Counted from the stretch's first letter, positions 16,615 through 26,061 are shown. The stretch is DNA of 64,000 bases from Sphingomonas bacterium (GCF_903642285.1 NZ_CAHJWJ010000002.1:122753-186752), one strand, 5' to 3'. The notes: generated by a model not told the origin, from the sequence alone. Numbers and translations: made by a program.

Positions 16615-17102
16615 TCACGGCAAAGGGGGATCGTTGGCGATTACCACCTTTCCGGCCTTAGTCTTAAGACGGATGGCTGGAGGAACAGTAGGGTTGGTCG
16701 GATAGCTCTGGCCGTCAAATTGCAATCGCGCTTCGTACCCGTTGATGATTCCACCGCCAGCGACGATGATGCCCAAATCGTGCCACCCATGCGTGATGCT
16801 CGGCAGAACGCGGACTGGCGGGCGGCGATCGAAATATTTGAAATCTGCCGGTAGCCGGCAGCAGTCAGGGACAGGACATAGAGGTCACAACCTCCGCTGC
16901 CGCACTCATCGAATTGTAGACCACCGGCAATTGTCGACATCGCGTAGATCAGCGCCTCAGGGCGTTTATCGCCATCAAGGTCAACCAACGCGACACTGTA
17001 CCGAGTAAGATGATGGTCCTTCACGAAGGCCATGACGCCGGGCGTCATCATGGTGCTCAAAGATGCCGCGCCAAGAAGCATCATTGCGATCGACGATATC
17101 AT
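16615..17102 (-). pseudogene. secreted FG-GAP/VCBS-like protein, frameshifted
   Basis: From ATG 17102 the frame encodes a short signal peptide, then SVALVDLDGDKRPEALIY (a Ca-binding DxDxDxxxE loop as in FG-GAP repeats) and CGSGGCDLYVLS. After SNISI the frame drifts into unrelated sequence. The neighbouring frame, however, continues sensibly: 'VRVLPSITHGWHDLGIIVAG' and later 'GYEARLQFDGQSYPTNP', ending at TGA 16617-16615. A single indel in the GC-rich run near 16820-16830 would restore about 160 residues. It is a recent pseudogene or a sequencing error. It belongs to the accessory island ending in the IS110 element. Confidence 0.75.
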
Positions 17103-17200
17103 GATCCACGCCCGCCAGCTAATGAGGTGCGGTCCATAGCATGGTTCTACCGTCTGGTCTTCTACAAAGGACCGTCGTTTCTTAAACAGCGGGCCTCGAC

Positions 17201-17602
17201 CTACTTTCTTATAATAGCCATTTTATTGGATAGATCGAAGGATACAAACTCTTGGTATAATCCTTTACCTACACCGGGAGTTCTTACATATGCCCCCCAG
17301 CGGAATGTCCTAGCTATAGTATCACACGACATAAACTCAACACGATCAAGAACCCGACCATTAAAAAAGTCGTTTAGCTTTGATGTCGCATCACTCACCG
17401 AGGTGCCATCAACCAGTATACTGGATATGGATGTGCCTTCGTATAACCTAGTGTCTATCGTTATCTCGGCGTGCATAGAGCCACATGTAACACGACTTAT
17501 AGTCTGTCTAGAAGACGCAGTTTCGGGATCCCTCATCCTAATGTCGGTGGGGCTAGACGCCTGGGCGCTTAATGACATTAATATCAACAAGGATTGAAAC
17601 AT
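17201..17602 (-). CDS. small secreted protein, unknown, AT-rich
   Basis: 133 residues from ATG 17602 with a signal peptide (MFQSLLILMSLSAQASS). The mature part has two Cys and strands such as RVTCGSMHAEITIDTRLYEG and GAYVRTPGVGKGLYQEFVSF, which suggests a small beta-rich periplasmic protein. Base composition is much lower in GC than in flanking core genes, so it was probably acquired. No family is recognised. It lies between the frameshifted FG-GAP gene and the LprI-like gene, all on the same strand. Confidence 0.6.
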   Translation of the reverse strand: MFQSLLILMSLSAQASSPTDIRMRDPETASSRQTISRVTCGSMHAEITIDTRLYEGTSISSILVDGTSVSDATSKLNDFFNGRVLDRVEFMSCDTIARTFRWGAYVRTPGVGKGLYQEFVSFDLSNKMAIIRK

Positions 17603-17693
17603 GACTAATTAGTTCCGCTAAAGAAGGTATCAGTCCTTAATTATACGACGGATTAGAAGCGTCTCGTCCATCTAACCCAAAGCTCTTCCATAA

Positions 17694-18200
17694 TCACCGC
17701 GACGGCATAGCATGGTGCGGGATAAAAGTGGGCGCGGTTTCATATAGATGGTAGCGCGCTGGCGTTGGCGTTGGCGGCGGGGGCAGCTTGGTTGAGCCGT
17801 CCACGGCGACCAACCATTGCTCCCAGACAGTGTATGCTCGAGTTTCGGTAAGACGTGTCAAACAGATAGTCGCGAACGAACCAGCAATCGTCCCACCGGC
17901 ATATTCTCTAGATACAGCGCTACATTCGGCATCACGGTATGTTTCCCACGCCACTTTGGCTTGATCGAACGCTTTCACGGCCCCAGCCTCCATAGCGTTT
18001 GATCCAACATATGAGTCGATCTCTATCGCTCGCTGGCGGGCGGCGGCCATATATTGGGATAGGAGCTTATTTGCCTTAGCTAGCTTCTCGTTCTGACAAG
18101 CTTGATCGTCCGGGGTGCTCGTCCCAAGACACGGATCAGCAGCTTTTGCCTGCAAAGGCATAGCTACCGCAGCGATGGCGTAGAAGATCAAAGTCGACAT
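17694..18200 (-). CDS. LprI-like (DUF1311) secreted protein
   Basis: 168 residues. The signal peptide ends near QAKAADPC. The mature part matches the lysozyme-inhibitor LprI-type domain: Cys-containing start (CLGTSTPDDQACQNEKLAK), a long helix, then 'AKVAWETYRDAECSAVSREY' and a closing helix with ICLTRLTETRAYTVWEQWL. Members of the family bind and block lysozyme or are of unknown periplasmic function. After the domain there is a Pro-rich tail (PPPPTPTPARYHLY). It probably acts in the periplasm. Its position next to an IS element and two orphan secreted proteins suggests horizontal origin. Confidence 0.75.
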   Translation of the reverse strand: MSTLIFYAIAAVAMPLQAKAADPCLGTSTPDDQACQNEKLAKANKLLSQYMAAARQRAIEIDSYVGSNAMEAGAVKAFDQAKVAWETYRDAECSAVSREYAGGTIAGSFATICLTRLTETRAYTVWEQWLVAVDGSTKLPPPPTPTPARYHLYETAPTFIPHHAMPSR

Positions 18201-18768
18201 GCCGTTCCTTTATATGTTCCCGGGCTTACGGCCGAAAGCTAAAGCCTGCAATCATCGCTGGAACAAGACCGTCCGCCCGCTCCGGCTTCCCCCGCAAACG
18301 AACCCGTAGCGGGAACGCCTCCCCGGCGATCGCCCCGGCGGCTGTCCAGGTTTCCGCTTTCCCCAAACCTCTTCCCGATTGCTCGTTCCCGAGATTGGCG
18401 CTCGGAGATGGAGAACCGGGAAAGATCGCGCCGACCGAACGGCTGCTTCTCTATCGCGGCCTGAGTCAACAGGCGCAGGGCACTCCCCGCCGCCGCGAGT
18501 GCGCCGGTCTGATGAATTGGTAGGCACCGAAATACAAATACTGTTTTTCTCCCGGGCTTGAGATCGCCACACGGGGTTCGTGCTTCTCTCCGGGGTCGGC
18601 ACGTGGCCGCCCCATGATGGGGTAAGAGACAGCGGCGTGGATCAATCTTTTGGACGCCCTTGCCACTAGCGACAGGGCTGCAGCCATTACGATCTCACAC
18701 CACCTTCATCCCCGTGAGGACATCTTCCTGCCGAGGCAGAACCGCGAAAGCTCCTGTTTGAGATCGTA
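18201..18768. other. region without a recognisable gene, upstream of the island
   Basis: About 570 bp with only short, non-homologous open frames on both strands. It probably contains the promoter of the LprI-like gene on its left and the unmapped right end of the IS110 element on its right. No tRNA or clear inverted repeat was found. Confidence 0.4.
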
Positions 18769-19814
18769 TCAGGCGGCCGCGGCCGCGGTGCCGGGTTCGT
18801 TGCCCCAGCGGAAGTCGGTGCCGTCCGTCCACATGCGGTGGAGCACGACGGCCAGGCGACGCGCGACGGCGACGATGGCGCGCCGCATGCCCCGGCGCTT
18901 TGCGACCTTCATCCCCCAAGCCTTAAGCCACGACCAATGCCGGCTTTGGGTCATCAGGATCTGCGCCGCTTCGTACAGCATCGTTCGCAGCATGATGTCA
19001 CCGGACTTTGAGATGCCGCCATCATAGTCGATCTCGCCCGACTGATGCCGCCGGGGTGTCAGCCCGGCATGCGCACCAACCGCTCTGGAATGGACGAAGC
19101 GCTGCGGCTGGTCGATCGAGGCCCGATAGGTGAGCGCAACTACCGGGCCGACCCCGGGCGCGGTCATCAACCGCCGGCATACCGGATCGTGCCGGACCGT
19201 GTTGAGTAGCATCTTGTGGAGCGTGGCCAGCTGCTGGCGCATCACCCGCCGCACCGTCAGCAGCGGCTCGATGATCGCCGCCAGTCGTGGGAAGCCTCGA
19301 CCAGGTGACGGATACGAGCCTCGTAACCGATCGTGCTCACGATACCGACCTTGAGGCCGAAGTTGCGCAGCGTGCCGCGCATGTCGGACTCGATGTCGAT
19401 CAGCTTGCGCTGCACAAGCTTGCGGCTGGTCAGCAGCATGCGCTGCTCCTGCGCGGCCAGCGTCTTCACGTGCACCGGCTTGAACAGGCCGACCGCATCA
19501 TCTGGGCGATCCCTCGCGCGTCGTTGCGGTCCGACTTGTTGATCTGCTGCGCCTGCAACAGAGCCTTCATGTGGCGGGTCTCGACGCAGATAACCGGCAG
19601 CCCCCGCCTCGCTCAGCCCGTTGACCAACCACTGCGACAGCGGCCCGGCCTCGATACCGACCCGAACATAATCGCCACCGACCGACGTCAGCAGTACGGC
19701 AATGTCATCCGGCTCGGTCGGCACCTTGCGCTCGCACACCACCTTGCCAGCATCGTCCACTACGCATACCGACGTCTCCTTCACCGAAACGTCCAGACCC
19801 ACAAAATGCGCCAT
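18769..19814 (-). mobile_element. IS110-family insertion sequence with triply frameshifted transposase
   Basis: The transposase starts at ATG 19814 (MAHFVGLDVSVKETSVCVVD, with the first catalytic Asp of the DEDD RuvC-like domain and GIEAGP carrying the Glu). An extra G in a run near 19600 shifts the frame. The missing peptide with SDRNDARGIAQMM is present in the adjacent frame, and a lost G near 19500 restores phase at VGLFKPVHVKTL. A third indel near 19277 separates the C-terminal half (LAAIIEPLL, then TAPGVGPVVALTYRASID with the Tnp_20 serine domain region). The element therefore cannot make an active transposase. IS110 elements lack clear terminal repeats, so the ends are not defined here. 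Confidence 0.85.
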
Positions 19815-20233
19815 CGCTCCACTCCTTCCCTCGATGCACGAGGTCAGGCTGACCCCGATCCAGGCATCGTACGTGAAGCGGCTGCAATCTCGCCAAGATC
19901 GATATGCAGCCGCCGCGATACACCATCTTTCGGTAGCTGATGGCCTACTTGGACGTCGATGTTTGGGGCTGAACCCGAGCCTACCCCCTGTCCTACAAAC
20001 CGCCGCCCGTGCCATGGCTGAGCGATGCCCTCCCACGCCACCCCGCTGTCCGTCGCCCTTGCCCGACCCCCCGTAACCCCTTGTTTTCCGCCAAAGTGGA
20101 AAGTGCATGGCATGCCTCCACTTCCTCCACTTCCAGCTCCGATCCGCGCCATCCCGGACGCCATTTCCCGCCCGCCGCCTTGCGCCCGCGACTCGCGCAC
20201 GTCACAAGCGGCGCATAGTTTCAGGAACGCCCC
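19815..20233. other. non-coding left flank of IS110 plus chpT upstream region
   Basis: No gene is visible in these 419 bp. The first 150-250 bp should belong to the insertion sequence, since IS110-type elements carry a long non-coding end that in studied members encodes a bridge RNA read towards the transposase. The rest includes the promoter of chpT and a short mirrored purine motif: AGTGGAAAGTG faces CCTCCACTTCCTCCACTTCC at about 20094-20129. Confidence 0.4.
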
Positions 20234-20890
20234 ATGCCCGTAAGTCCCGTCGATTTCGCCAGCCTGCTCTGTTCGCGCCTGTGCCACGATCTGTTGTCGC
20301 CGGTCGGTGCGCTGAACAACGGGCTGGAGCTGCTCGCCGACGAGACCGATCCGGCGATGCGCGAACGCTGCATGGACCTGCTCGCGGAAAGCGCGCGGAC
20401 GTCGGCGAACAAGCTGAAGTTCTTCCGCCTGGCGTTCGGCGCGGCGGGCGGGTTCGGCGAGATGGTCGATGCGCGCGAAGCCAGGACCGCGATCGAGGGA
20501 TTGTTCGCGGACAACAAGCGGCTGACGCTGGCGTGGATGGTCGAGGACGAGGTGCTGCCAAAGGCGGCGATCAAGGTGCTGCTGAACCTGGCGATGATCG
20601 CGGGCGACGCGCTGGTCCGCGGTGGTAAGCTGGACATCGGCGGCGAGAGCAATGGCGGTCAGGTCGAGATCGCGATCAAGATCGAGGGACCGCGTATCCT
20701 CCTCGATCCCGATCTGCGCCGCACGCTGGTGGAGGGGGAGGGCGCCGACGGCGTCACCGCGCGGGCGGCCGCCGCGTATCTGGTCCATACATTGGTCGCG
20801 CAAGGCAAGGGCCGGGTGCAGGTGTCGGAGCCTGCGGACGCGGTCATGATCTTCGGCGCGGCGTTCACGGCGGATGCCTCTGCGGGGTAA
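20234..20890 (+). CDS. chpT: histidine phosphotransferase ChpT
   Basis: 218 residues with the HDLLSPVGALNNGLELL helix near residue 18, whose His is the phospho-relay site. A degenerate ATPase-like C-terminal domain follows (VEDEVLPKAAIKVLLNLAMI, then GADGVTARAAAAYLVHTL). In alphaproteobacteria ChpT passes phosphate from the hybrid kinase CckA to CtrA and CpdR, controlling the cell cycle and often motility. It lies directly upstream of cheA (78 bp gap) on the same strand, which ties the essential relay to the chemotaxis block here. ATG 20234 is preferred. Confidence 0.9.
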   Translation: MPVSPVDFASLLCSRLCHDLLSPVGALNNGLELLADETDPAMRERCMDLLAESARTSANKLKFFRLAFGAAGGFGEMVDAREARTAIEGLFADNKRLTLAWMVEDEVLPKAAIKVLLNLAMIAGDALVRGGKLDIGGESNGGQVEIAIKIEGPRILLDPDLRRTLVEGEGADGVTARAAAAYLVHTLVAQGKGRVQVSEPADAVMIFGAAFTADASAG

Positions 20891-20968
20891 CCGGAGGCGG
20901 GGCGGGTAAACGCGGTCTTAACCCCGAGCGGTGCAAGACGGCACGCGGCCACAGACGCTCGGGAACCC

Positions 20969-23269
20969 ATGGACGATCTGCTTCAGGAATTCATCGCCGA
21001 AACCCGCGAGACGCTTGCAGCGCTGTCGGGCGAGATCGTGGCGTGGGAATCGATGCCGGCGGACCGGTCGCGGCTCGATTCGATCTTCCGGTTCGTCCAC
21101 ACCGTCAAGGGCAGCTGCGGCTTTCTCGACCTGCCGCGCCTGCTGCGCCTCAGCCATTTCGCCGAGGACGTGCTGGCGGCGGTGCGCGACGGCGTGCGTA
21201 TCCCCGATGCGGCGCTGGTCAGCGCCGTGCTGGCGATCGTCGACCGGATCGGCGAGGTGGTCGAGGCGATCGATGCCGGCATTCCGCTCGACGATTCGTC
21301 CGAGGACCTGCTGATCGCGGCGCTGGCGGAAGATGCCGCGCCCGCCGCCGCACCGGTCGCGCAGACGATGGTGCCGCGCGCGCCGACGCGCAGCATCCGG
21401 TTGAACGTCGATCTGCTCGACCGGATGATGAGCGGCATGTCGGACATGGTGCTGGCGCGCAACGAACTCGCGCGGCGGCTGCGCGACGAGGTGGTCGATC
21501 CGCGGGTCGAGACCGCGCTGGAGCGCCTGTCGCTGACCGTGGCCGAGATGCGCGAGACCGTGACGCGGACGCGCATGCAAAAGATCGAGGCGCTGTTTTC
21601 CGCGCTGCCGCGCATGGTGCGCGACACCGCGGGCGAACTGGGCAAATCCGTGACGCTGGATATCGACGGTGCGGATGTCGAACTGGACCGCGAGATGATC
21701 GAGATGATGCGCGATCCGCTGGTCCACATCATTCGCAACGCGGTGGACCACGGCCTGGAATCCCCCGCCGATCGCCGCACCGCGGGCAAGCGCGATACCG
21801 GGCAGTTGACGGTGTCCGCGCGGCAGGCAGGCAACCAGATCGTGATCGAGATCGCCGATGACGGTCGCGGGATCGACGTCGCCGCCGTGGCCGCGAAGGC
21901 GGTCGCGCGCGGGCTGCATACCGCGGCGCAGGTGGCCGCGATGGACGAGGCGCAGAAGGTCGCTCTGGTCTTCGAACCCGGCCTGTCCAGCCGCGACAGC
22001 GTCACCTCGATTTCCGGGCGCGGCGTCGGCATGGACGTGGTGCGCGCCAATATCGAACATATCGGCGGCCGCATCCTCCTGCAGAACCGGCCGCGCCAGG
22101 GTCTGACGATCGTCATCCTGGTGCCGCTGACGCTGTCGATCCTGCCGACGATCGTCGTCGGCGTAGGCGGCGAACGCTTCGCGCTTGCCCGGCAGTCGGT
22201 CGAGGAGATCGTCAAGCTGTCGGGTGCCTCCGTGCGGACCGACGTCATCGGCGGCCGTCCCGTGGTCACCGTGCGCGGCCGCCGGTTGCCGCTGGTCGAT
22301 CTGGCCGGGCTGATCGGCGTCGGCACCCCGTCCGCGGAAACGCTGGCGATCGTATCGACGCGCGACGGCACCTATGCGCTGGCGATCGAGGCAGTGCTGG
22401 ATACCGAGGAACTGGTGGTGAAACCCGCCGCGCCGGCGGTGATGGCGACCGGGCTGTACGCCGGCCAGACCTTGCCCGACAGCGGCCTGCCGATGCTGCT
22501 GCTCGACGGCGCGGGGATCGCCAAGATCGCCGGGCTGCGCTTCGACCAGCTGCTCGTCCAGGAGACCGAGGTCGCGCAGACCGAGGCACCGGGTGTAGCC
22601 GCCTTGCTGTTCGAGGATCTCGACGGTCGTCGCAGGGTCATGCCGCTCGCCGCGATCGACCGGGTCGAACAGGTTGAGGCCGCCGCGGTTCGCCACAGCG
22701 CCGGGCGGTTGCGGATCGCGATCGGCGGCAATCTGATCCTGCTCCACGCGGTGGCGGATCATGCCGTTCGCCCGGTATTGACGGTATTGCGGCTGACCGA
22801 CGGCGTACGCGAGATCGGCTACGCCGTCGCCGACCCGATCGAGATCGTCACCCTGCCCGCGGATACCGCACCCGCTTACGGGAACGGGCCGATCGCGGGC
22901 GTGGTGATGATCGAGGGCGAACAGGTCGAACTGATCGACATCCATGCGATGTTCGCGGGCGAGGAGGGACCGGTCGCGGGCCGGACGATCTGCCTGTTGA
23001 ACGACGATGCCGGCGGCTGGATGCGCATTTTTCTTCAGCCGGCGCTGGAGGCGAGCGGCTATCGCTGCGTCACCGAATTTCCCGCCGGCGAACGACCCGC
23101 CATCGCGCTGGCGATGGAAGGCGCGGTCGAGACGCCGGGCCTGCCGACCCTGCGGCTGCGGCGCGACGTCGGCCGGAACGGGCCCGACGACGCCAGTATC
23201 TACCGGTACGATCGTGCTGCCCTGCTGGACGCCATCGCCACGCACGTCCGCACCGGAAAGGCCGCCTGA
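20969..23269 (+). CDS. cheA: chemotaxis histidine kinase CheA
   Basis: The 766-residue kinase phosphorylates CheY and CheB in response to receptors. The P1 Hpt domain has the acceptor His44 in RFVHTVKGSCGFL. There is no obvious P2 domain. P3 dimerisation begins near 'SIRLNVDLLDRMMSGMSDMV'. The P4 ATPase has the N box HIIRNAVDHGLESP near 252, DDGRGID near 297 and ISGRGVGMDVV. The C-terminus holds a CheW-like P5, then a second CheW-like unit, and a final stretch that resembles a receiver without the acceptor Asp (GRTICLLNDDAGGWMRIFLQ). TGA 23269 overlaps the cheW start. Confidence 0.95.
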   Translation: MDDLLQEFIAETRETLAALSGEIVAWESMPADRSRLDSIFRFVHTVKGSCGFLDLPRLLRLSHFAEDVLAAVRDGVRIPDAALVSAVLAIVDRIGEVVEAIDAGIPLDDSSEDLLIAALAEDAAPAAAPVAQTMVPRAPTRSIRLNVDLLDRMMSGMSDMVLARNELARRLRDEVVDPRVETALERLSLTVAEMRETVTRTRMQKIEALFSALPRMVRDTAGELGKSVTLDIDGADVELDREMIEMMRDPLVHIIRNAVDHGLESPADRRTAGKRDTGQLTVSARQAGNQIVIEIADDGRGIDVAAVAAKAVARGLHTAAQVAAMDEAQKVALVFEPGLSSRDSVTSISGRGVGMDVVRANIEHIGGRILLQNRPRQGLTIVILVPLTLSILPTIVVGVGGERFALARQSVEEIVKLSGASVRTDVIGGRPVVTVRGRRLPLVDLAGLIGVGTPSAETLAIVSTRDGTYALAIEAVLDTEELVVKPAAPAVMATGLYAGQTLPDSGLPMLLLDGAGIAKIAGLRFDQLLVQETEVAQTEAPGVAALLFEDLDGRRRVMPLAAIDRVEQVEAAAVRHSAGRLRIAIGGNLILLHAVADHAVRPVLTVLRLTDGVREIGYAVADPIEIVTLPADTAPAYGNGPIAGVVMIEGEQVELIDIHAMFAGEEGPVAGRTICLLNDDAGGWMRIFLQPALEASGYRCVTEFPAGERPAIALAMEGAVETPGLPTLRLRRDVGRNGPDDASIYRYDRAALLDAIATHVRTGKAA

Positions 23270-23694
23270 TGGAATTGTTCCTCGTCGCACAAATCGCCGG
23301 TCGCTGGGTGGCGATCGATACCGGTCAGGTCGAATCGGTCGTCGATCTGGGCGAGATCGTCGCGGTTCCCGGGGCCAGTCGCGCGATCCGGGGGCTGGCT
23401 GCGCTGCGGAGCAGGGTCGTGACCGTGGTCGATACCGGCACCGCACTCGGCATCGATCCGACCCCCGCCGATACGACGCGCGCGGTCATCACCTGGATCG
23501 ACGGGCATCATTACGCGGTGCTGGTCGAGGCGTTGGAGGACGTCCGCGAATTCGTGCGCCAGCCATTGTCGCGCGGGCTGGTGCTGGATCGCGGCTGGGC
23601 GACGATCGGGACGGGCCTGATCGAACGCGACGGCGAACCGCTGCTGATCGTCGATCTGGCCGCTCTGGTCCCGACATTCGCCGCCGCTGCTTAA
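23269..23694 (+). CDS. cheW: chemotaxis coupling protein CheW
   Basis: 141 residues with the SH3-like CheW fold that links CheA to receptors: FLVAQIAGRWVAIDTGQVESVV, then RGLAALRSRVVTVVDTGTALG and the final strand PLLIVDLAALV. It overlaps the cheA stop by one base (TGATG), so translation is coupled. It is short for CheW but shows both half-barrels. Confidence 0.9.
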   Translation: MELFLVAQIAGRWVAIDTGQVESVVDLGEIVAVPGASRAIRGLAALRSRVVTVVDTGTALGIDPTPADTTRAVITWIDGHHYAVLVEALEDVREFVRQPLSRGLVLDRGWATIGTGLIERDGEPLLIVDLAALVPTFAAAA

Positions 23695-23750
23695 CGCGAC
23701 GCTTACGCTTTGCTGTCACACACGCGCTATCCAGCGGGGAAGATCATTCC

Positions 23751-24116
23751 ATGAAGACCTGTCTTGTCGTCGACGACTCCAAGGTGATCCGTAAGGTCGC
23801 GCGTCATATTCTGGAGACCATGGACTTTGCGGTGAGCGAGGCCTGCGACGGGCGCGAGGCGCTCGACGCGTGCATGTTGGCGGCACCGGACGTCATCCTG
23901 CTCGACTGGAACATGCCGGTGATGAGCGGCATGGATTTCCTGCGCGCATTGCGCGAGTCGACGATCGTCAAGCGGCCGAAGGTCGTGTTCTGCACGACCG
24001 AGAACGGCATGGCGTATATCCGCGCGGCCATCGAGGCGGGCGCGGACGAATATGTCATGAAACCGTTCGATCGGGACACGCTGGAAAGCAAGCTCCAGAT
24101 CGTCGGCATGGCCTGA
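23751..24116 (+). CDS. cheY: chemotaxis response regulator CheY-like
   Basis: 121-residue single-domain receiver. Acidic pocket Asp8/Asp9, phospho-acceptor Asp52 in LLDWNMPVMSG, the Thr in FCTTENG near 82 and the Lys in YVMKPFD near 104 are all present. It is presumably phosphorylated by CheA and acts on the flagellar switch or as a phosphate sink. ATG 23751 follows a 56-bp gap after cheW. The only other receiver nearby is the N-terminus of CheB. Confidence 0.93.
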   Translation: MKTCLVVDDSKVIRKVARHILETMDFAVSEACDGREALDACMLAAPDVILLDWNMPVMSGMDFLRALRESTIVKRPKVVFCTTENGMAYIRAAIEAGADEYVMKPFDRDTLESKLQIVGMA

Positions 24117-24130
24117 TCCGGCGTCGGACG

Positions 24131-25234
24131 ATGATATCGGCATCTCCCGTTTCCGCGCGCAACGTTCCGCCCGATCACCGGTCGGTGTTGATCGTCGACG
24201 ATTCGGCGGTGGCGCGGTCGATGATCGCGCGCATGGTCGACGCGAGCGACCGATACGCCGTTGCGGGGTCCGTCGCGAACGTCGACGCCGCCTTCGCCTT
24301 CCTGATGCGCGCACGCGTCGACGTCATCCTGCTGGATCTGGAGATGCCGGGCGTGAGCGGCCTGACCGCGCTGCCCGATCTCATCACCGCCGGGCGGGGC
24401 GCCAAAATCCTCGTCGTGTCGGCGTCGACTCCCGATGGCGCATCCGCCACGGTGCAGGCGCTCGCCCTCGGTGCGGCGGACACGCTGGTGAAGCCGGGTG
24501 CCCAGACGACGTCGAGCCGTTTTGCCGAACTGCTGTCCGAACGGCTCGATCGGTTGTTCGACCCGCCCGCGCTCGTCGTACCCAGGGGTGCCGGCGCGGC
24601 CGTCGAGCCGAAGCTGTCGGCGGCACCGCCGTGTCCGACATCCGCAGCATCGGGACGCGGTACGTTCGATGTCGTCGCGATCGGCGCATCGACGGGCGGG
24701 ATTCACGCGCTTAGCCTGTTGTTGCGCGAATTGCCCGCATCGTTCAGCGCCCCGATCCTGATTACGCAGCATCTGCCCACGACCTTCATGTCGCATTTCG
24801 CGGCGCAGCTGGCGGTGCTCGGTGGCCGACCGTGCGACGTCGCCACCGATTACATGCGGATCCGCCCCGGCCGGATCGTCGTCGCGCCCGGCGATCATCA
24901 TATGAAAGTCGTCGCATTGACCGACGGTGCGGCGATCCGGTTGATCGATGATACGGTCGCCAGCGGCTGTCTGCCGTCGATCGATCCGATGTTCGACAGC
25001 ATCGCCGAGGTCTTTGGCGCAAGGGCGTTGGGCATCGTGCTGAGCGGCATGGGTCGCGATGGCTCGACCGGGGCCGTCAGCCTGCATCGGGCCGGCGGCA
25101 CGGTCATTGCACAGGATGTCGCCAGCTCGGTCGTATGGGGCATGCCCGGCGCGGCGGTGGCGACGGGCGTCGTCAGCGCCACGATGCCCCCCGACGCGAT
25201 CGGCCGACTGATCGCGGCGCGTCCGAAGCCATGA
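24131..25234 (+). CDS. cheB: chemotaxis protein-glutamate methylesterase CheB
   Basis: 367 residues. The N-terminal receiver has Asp69 in LLDLEMPGVSG. The C-terminal methylesterase has the Ser-His-Asp triad in GASTGGIHAL (near 180), ITQHLP (near 206) and GMGRDGSTGA (near 300). It removes methyl groups from receptor glutamates, opposing CheR. ATG 24131 follows the cheY stop by 14 bp. Its TGA overlaps cheR (ATGA). Confidence 0.95.
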   Translation: MISASPVSARNVPPDHRSVLIVDDSAVARSMIARMVDASDRYAVAGSVANVDAAFAFLMRARVDVILLDLEMPGVSGLTALPDLITAGRGAKILVVSASTPDGASATVQALALGAADTLVKPGAQTTSSRFAELLSERLDRLFDPPALVVPRGAGAAVEPKLSAAPPCPTSAASGRGTFDVVAIGASTGGIHALSLLLRELPASFSAPILITQHLPTTFMSHFAAQLAVLGGRPCDVATDYMRIRPGRIVVAPGDHHMKVVALTDGAAIRLIDDTVASGCLPSIDPMFDSIAEVFGARALGIVLSGMGRDGSTGAVSLHRAGGTVIAQDVASSVVWGMPGAAVATGVVSATMPPDAIGRLIAARPKP

Positions 25235-26061
25235 TCCACGAACCGATCCTCGCATCCGGCGCATCCTCCACCACGGTCAGCGTCCTGACCGCGCTGCTCG
25301 AGGCGCGGACCGGGCAGCAGATGGCTGCGTACCGGTCCTGGCGGATCGACACCGCGCTTAAGCCGCTGCTGCGCGACCGCGGCTTCGACTCGCTCGACCG
25401 GCTCGTCCAGCTGTTGCTCGACGGGACCGAGCCGACGATCGGCGATGCCATCGTCGATGCGCTGCTGAACCAGGAAACCTCGTTCTTCCGCGATGCGCAG
25501 GTGTTCGACCTGATCGTCGAGGCGGTCGCGGCGGTCGAGGGGACGGGTCGCGTGCCGCGTATCTGGTGTGCGGGTTGCTCGACCGGCCAGGAGCCGCTGT
25601 CGCTGGCGATGGTCTTCGCCGAACGTGCCGAAGACACCGGCAAACGCGCGCCGGAGATCGTCGCGACCGACGTATCCCCCGCCGCGATCACGCGGGCGAA
25701 GACCGGCCGCTATACCCAGTTCGAAATCCAGCGCGGATTGCCGATCCGGCGGATGATGCGCTGGTTCGACAGTGAAGGTGCGGACTGGACGGCGAAGCCC
25801 GTATTGACCGGCGCGGTTCGCTATAGCCGCCACAATCTGGTCGGGGGCCGGCCGCCGCCCGGACGGTTCGATATCGTGCTGTGCCGCAACGTGCTGCTGT
25901 ACCTCGCGCCCGAGACGAAGGCGACGGCGTTCGCGGGGATCGCGGCCGCGATGAACCCCGGCGGGACGCTGGCACTAGGTGCTGGCGAGACGGTGATCGG
26001 CCAGACCCGTGCCTTCACGCCAAGCAAGACGCATCGCGGGCTCTACACGCACACCGGCTGA
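25231..26061 (+). CDS. cheR: chemotaxis protein methyltransferase CheR
   Basis: 276-residue SAM-dependent enzyme that methylates receptor glutamates. The N-terminal CheR helix domain includes NQETSFFRD near 80; the SAM pocket is IWCAGCSTGQEPLSLAM near 110, and FDIVLCRNVLLYL carries the NVLxYF-type motif. Translationally coupled to cheB. The presence of both CheB and CheR shows adaptation is methylation-based, so methyl-accepting receptors should exist elsewhere in the genome. Confidence 0.95.
   Translation: MIHEPILASGASSTTVSVLTALLEARTGQQMAAYRSWRIDTALKPLLRDRGFDSLDRLVQLLLDGTEPTIGDAIVDALLNQETSFFRDAQVFDLIVEAVAAVEGTGRVPRIWCAGCSTGQEPLSLAMVFAERAEDTGKRAPEIVATDVSPAAITRAKTGRYTQFEIQRGLPIRRMMRWFDSEGADWTAKPVLTGAVRYSRHNLVGGRPPPGRFDIVLCRNVLLYLAPETKATAFAGIAAAMNPGGTLALGAGETVIGQTRAFTPSKTHRGLYTHTG

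Noticed and set aside
18201..18768. Short open frames upstream of the island
   Set aside because: None has a Shine-Dalgarno, domain or codon pattern that supports a gene.
19257..20108. Longer transposase start beyond ATG 19814
   Set aside because: The upstream open stretch has no transposase similarity; the catalytic Asp motif begins right after ATG 19814.
20918..23446. An 842-residue open frame antisense to cheA
   Set aside because: Same bias effect; cheA has full motif support on the other strand and the antisense product has no recognisable domain.
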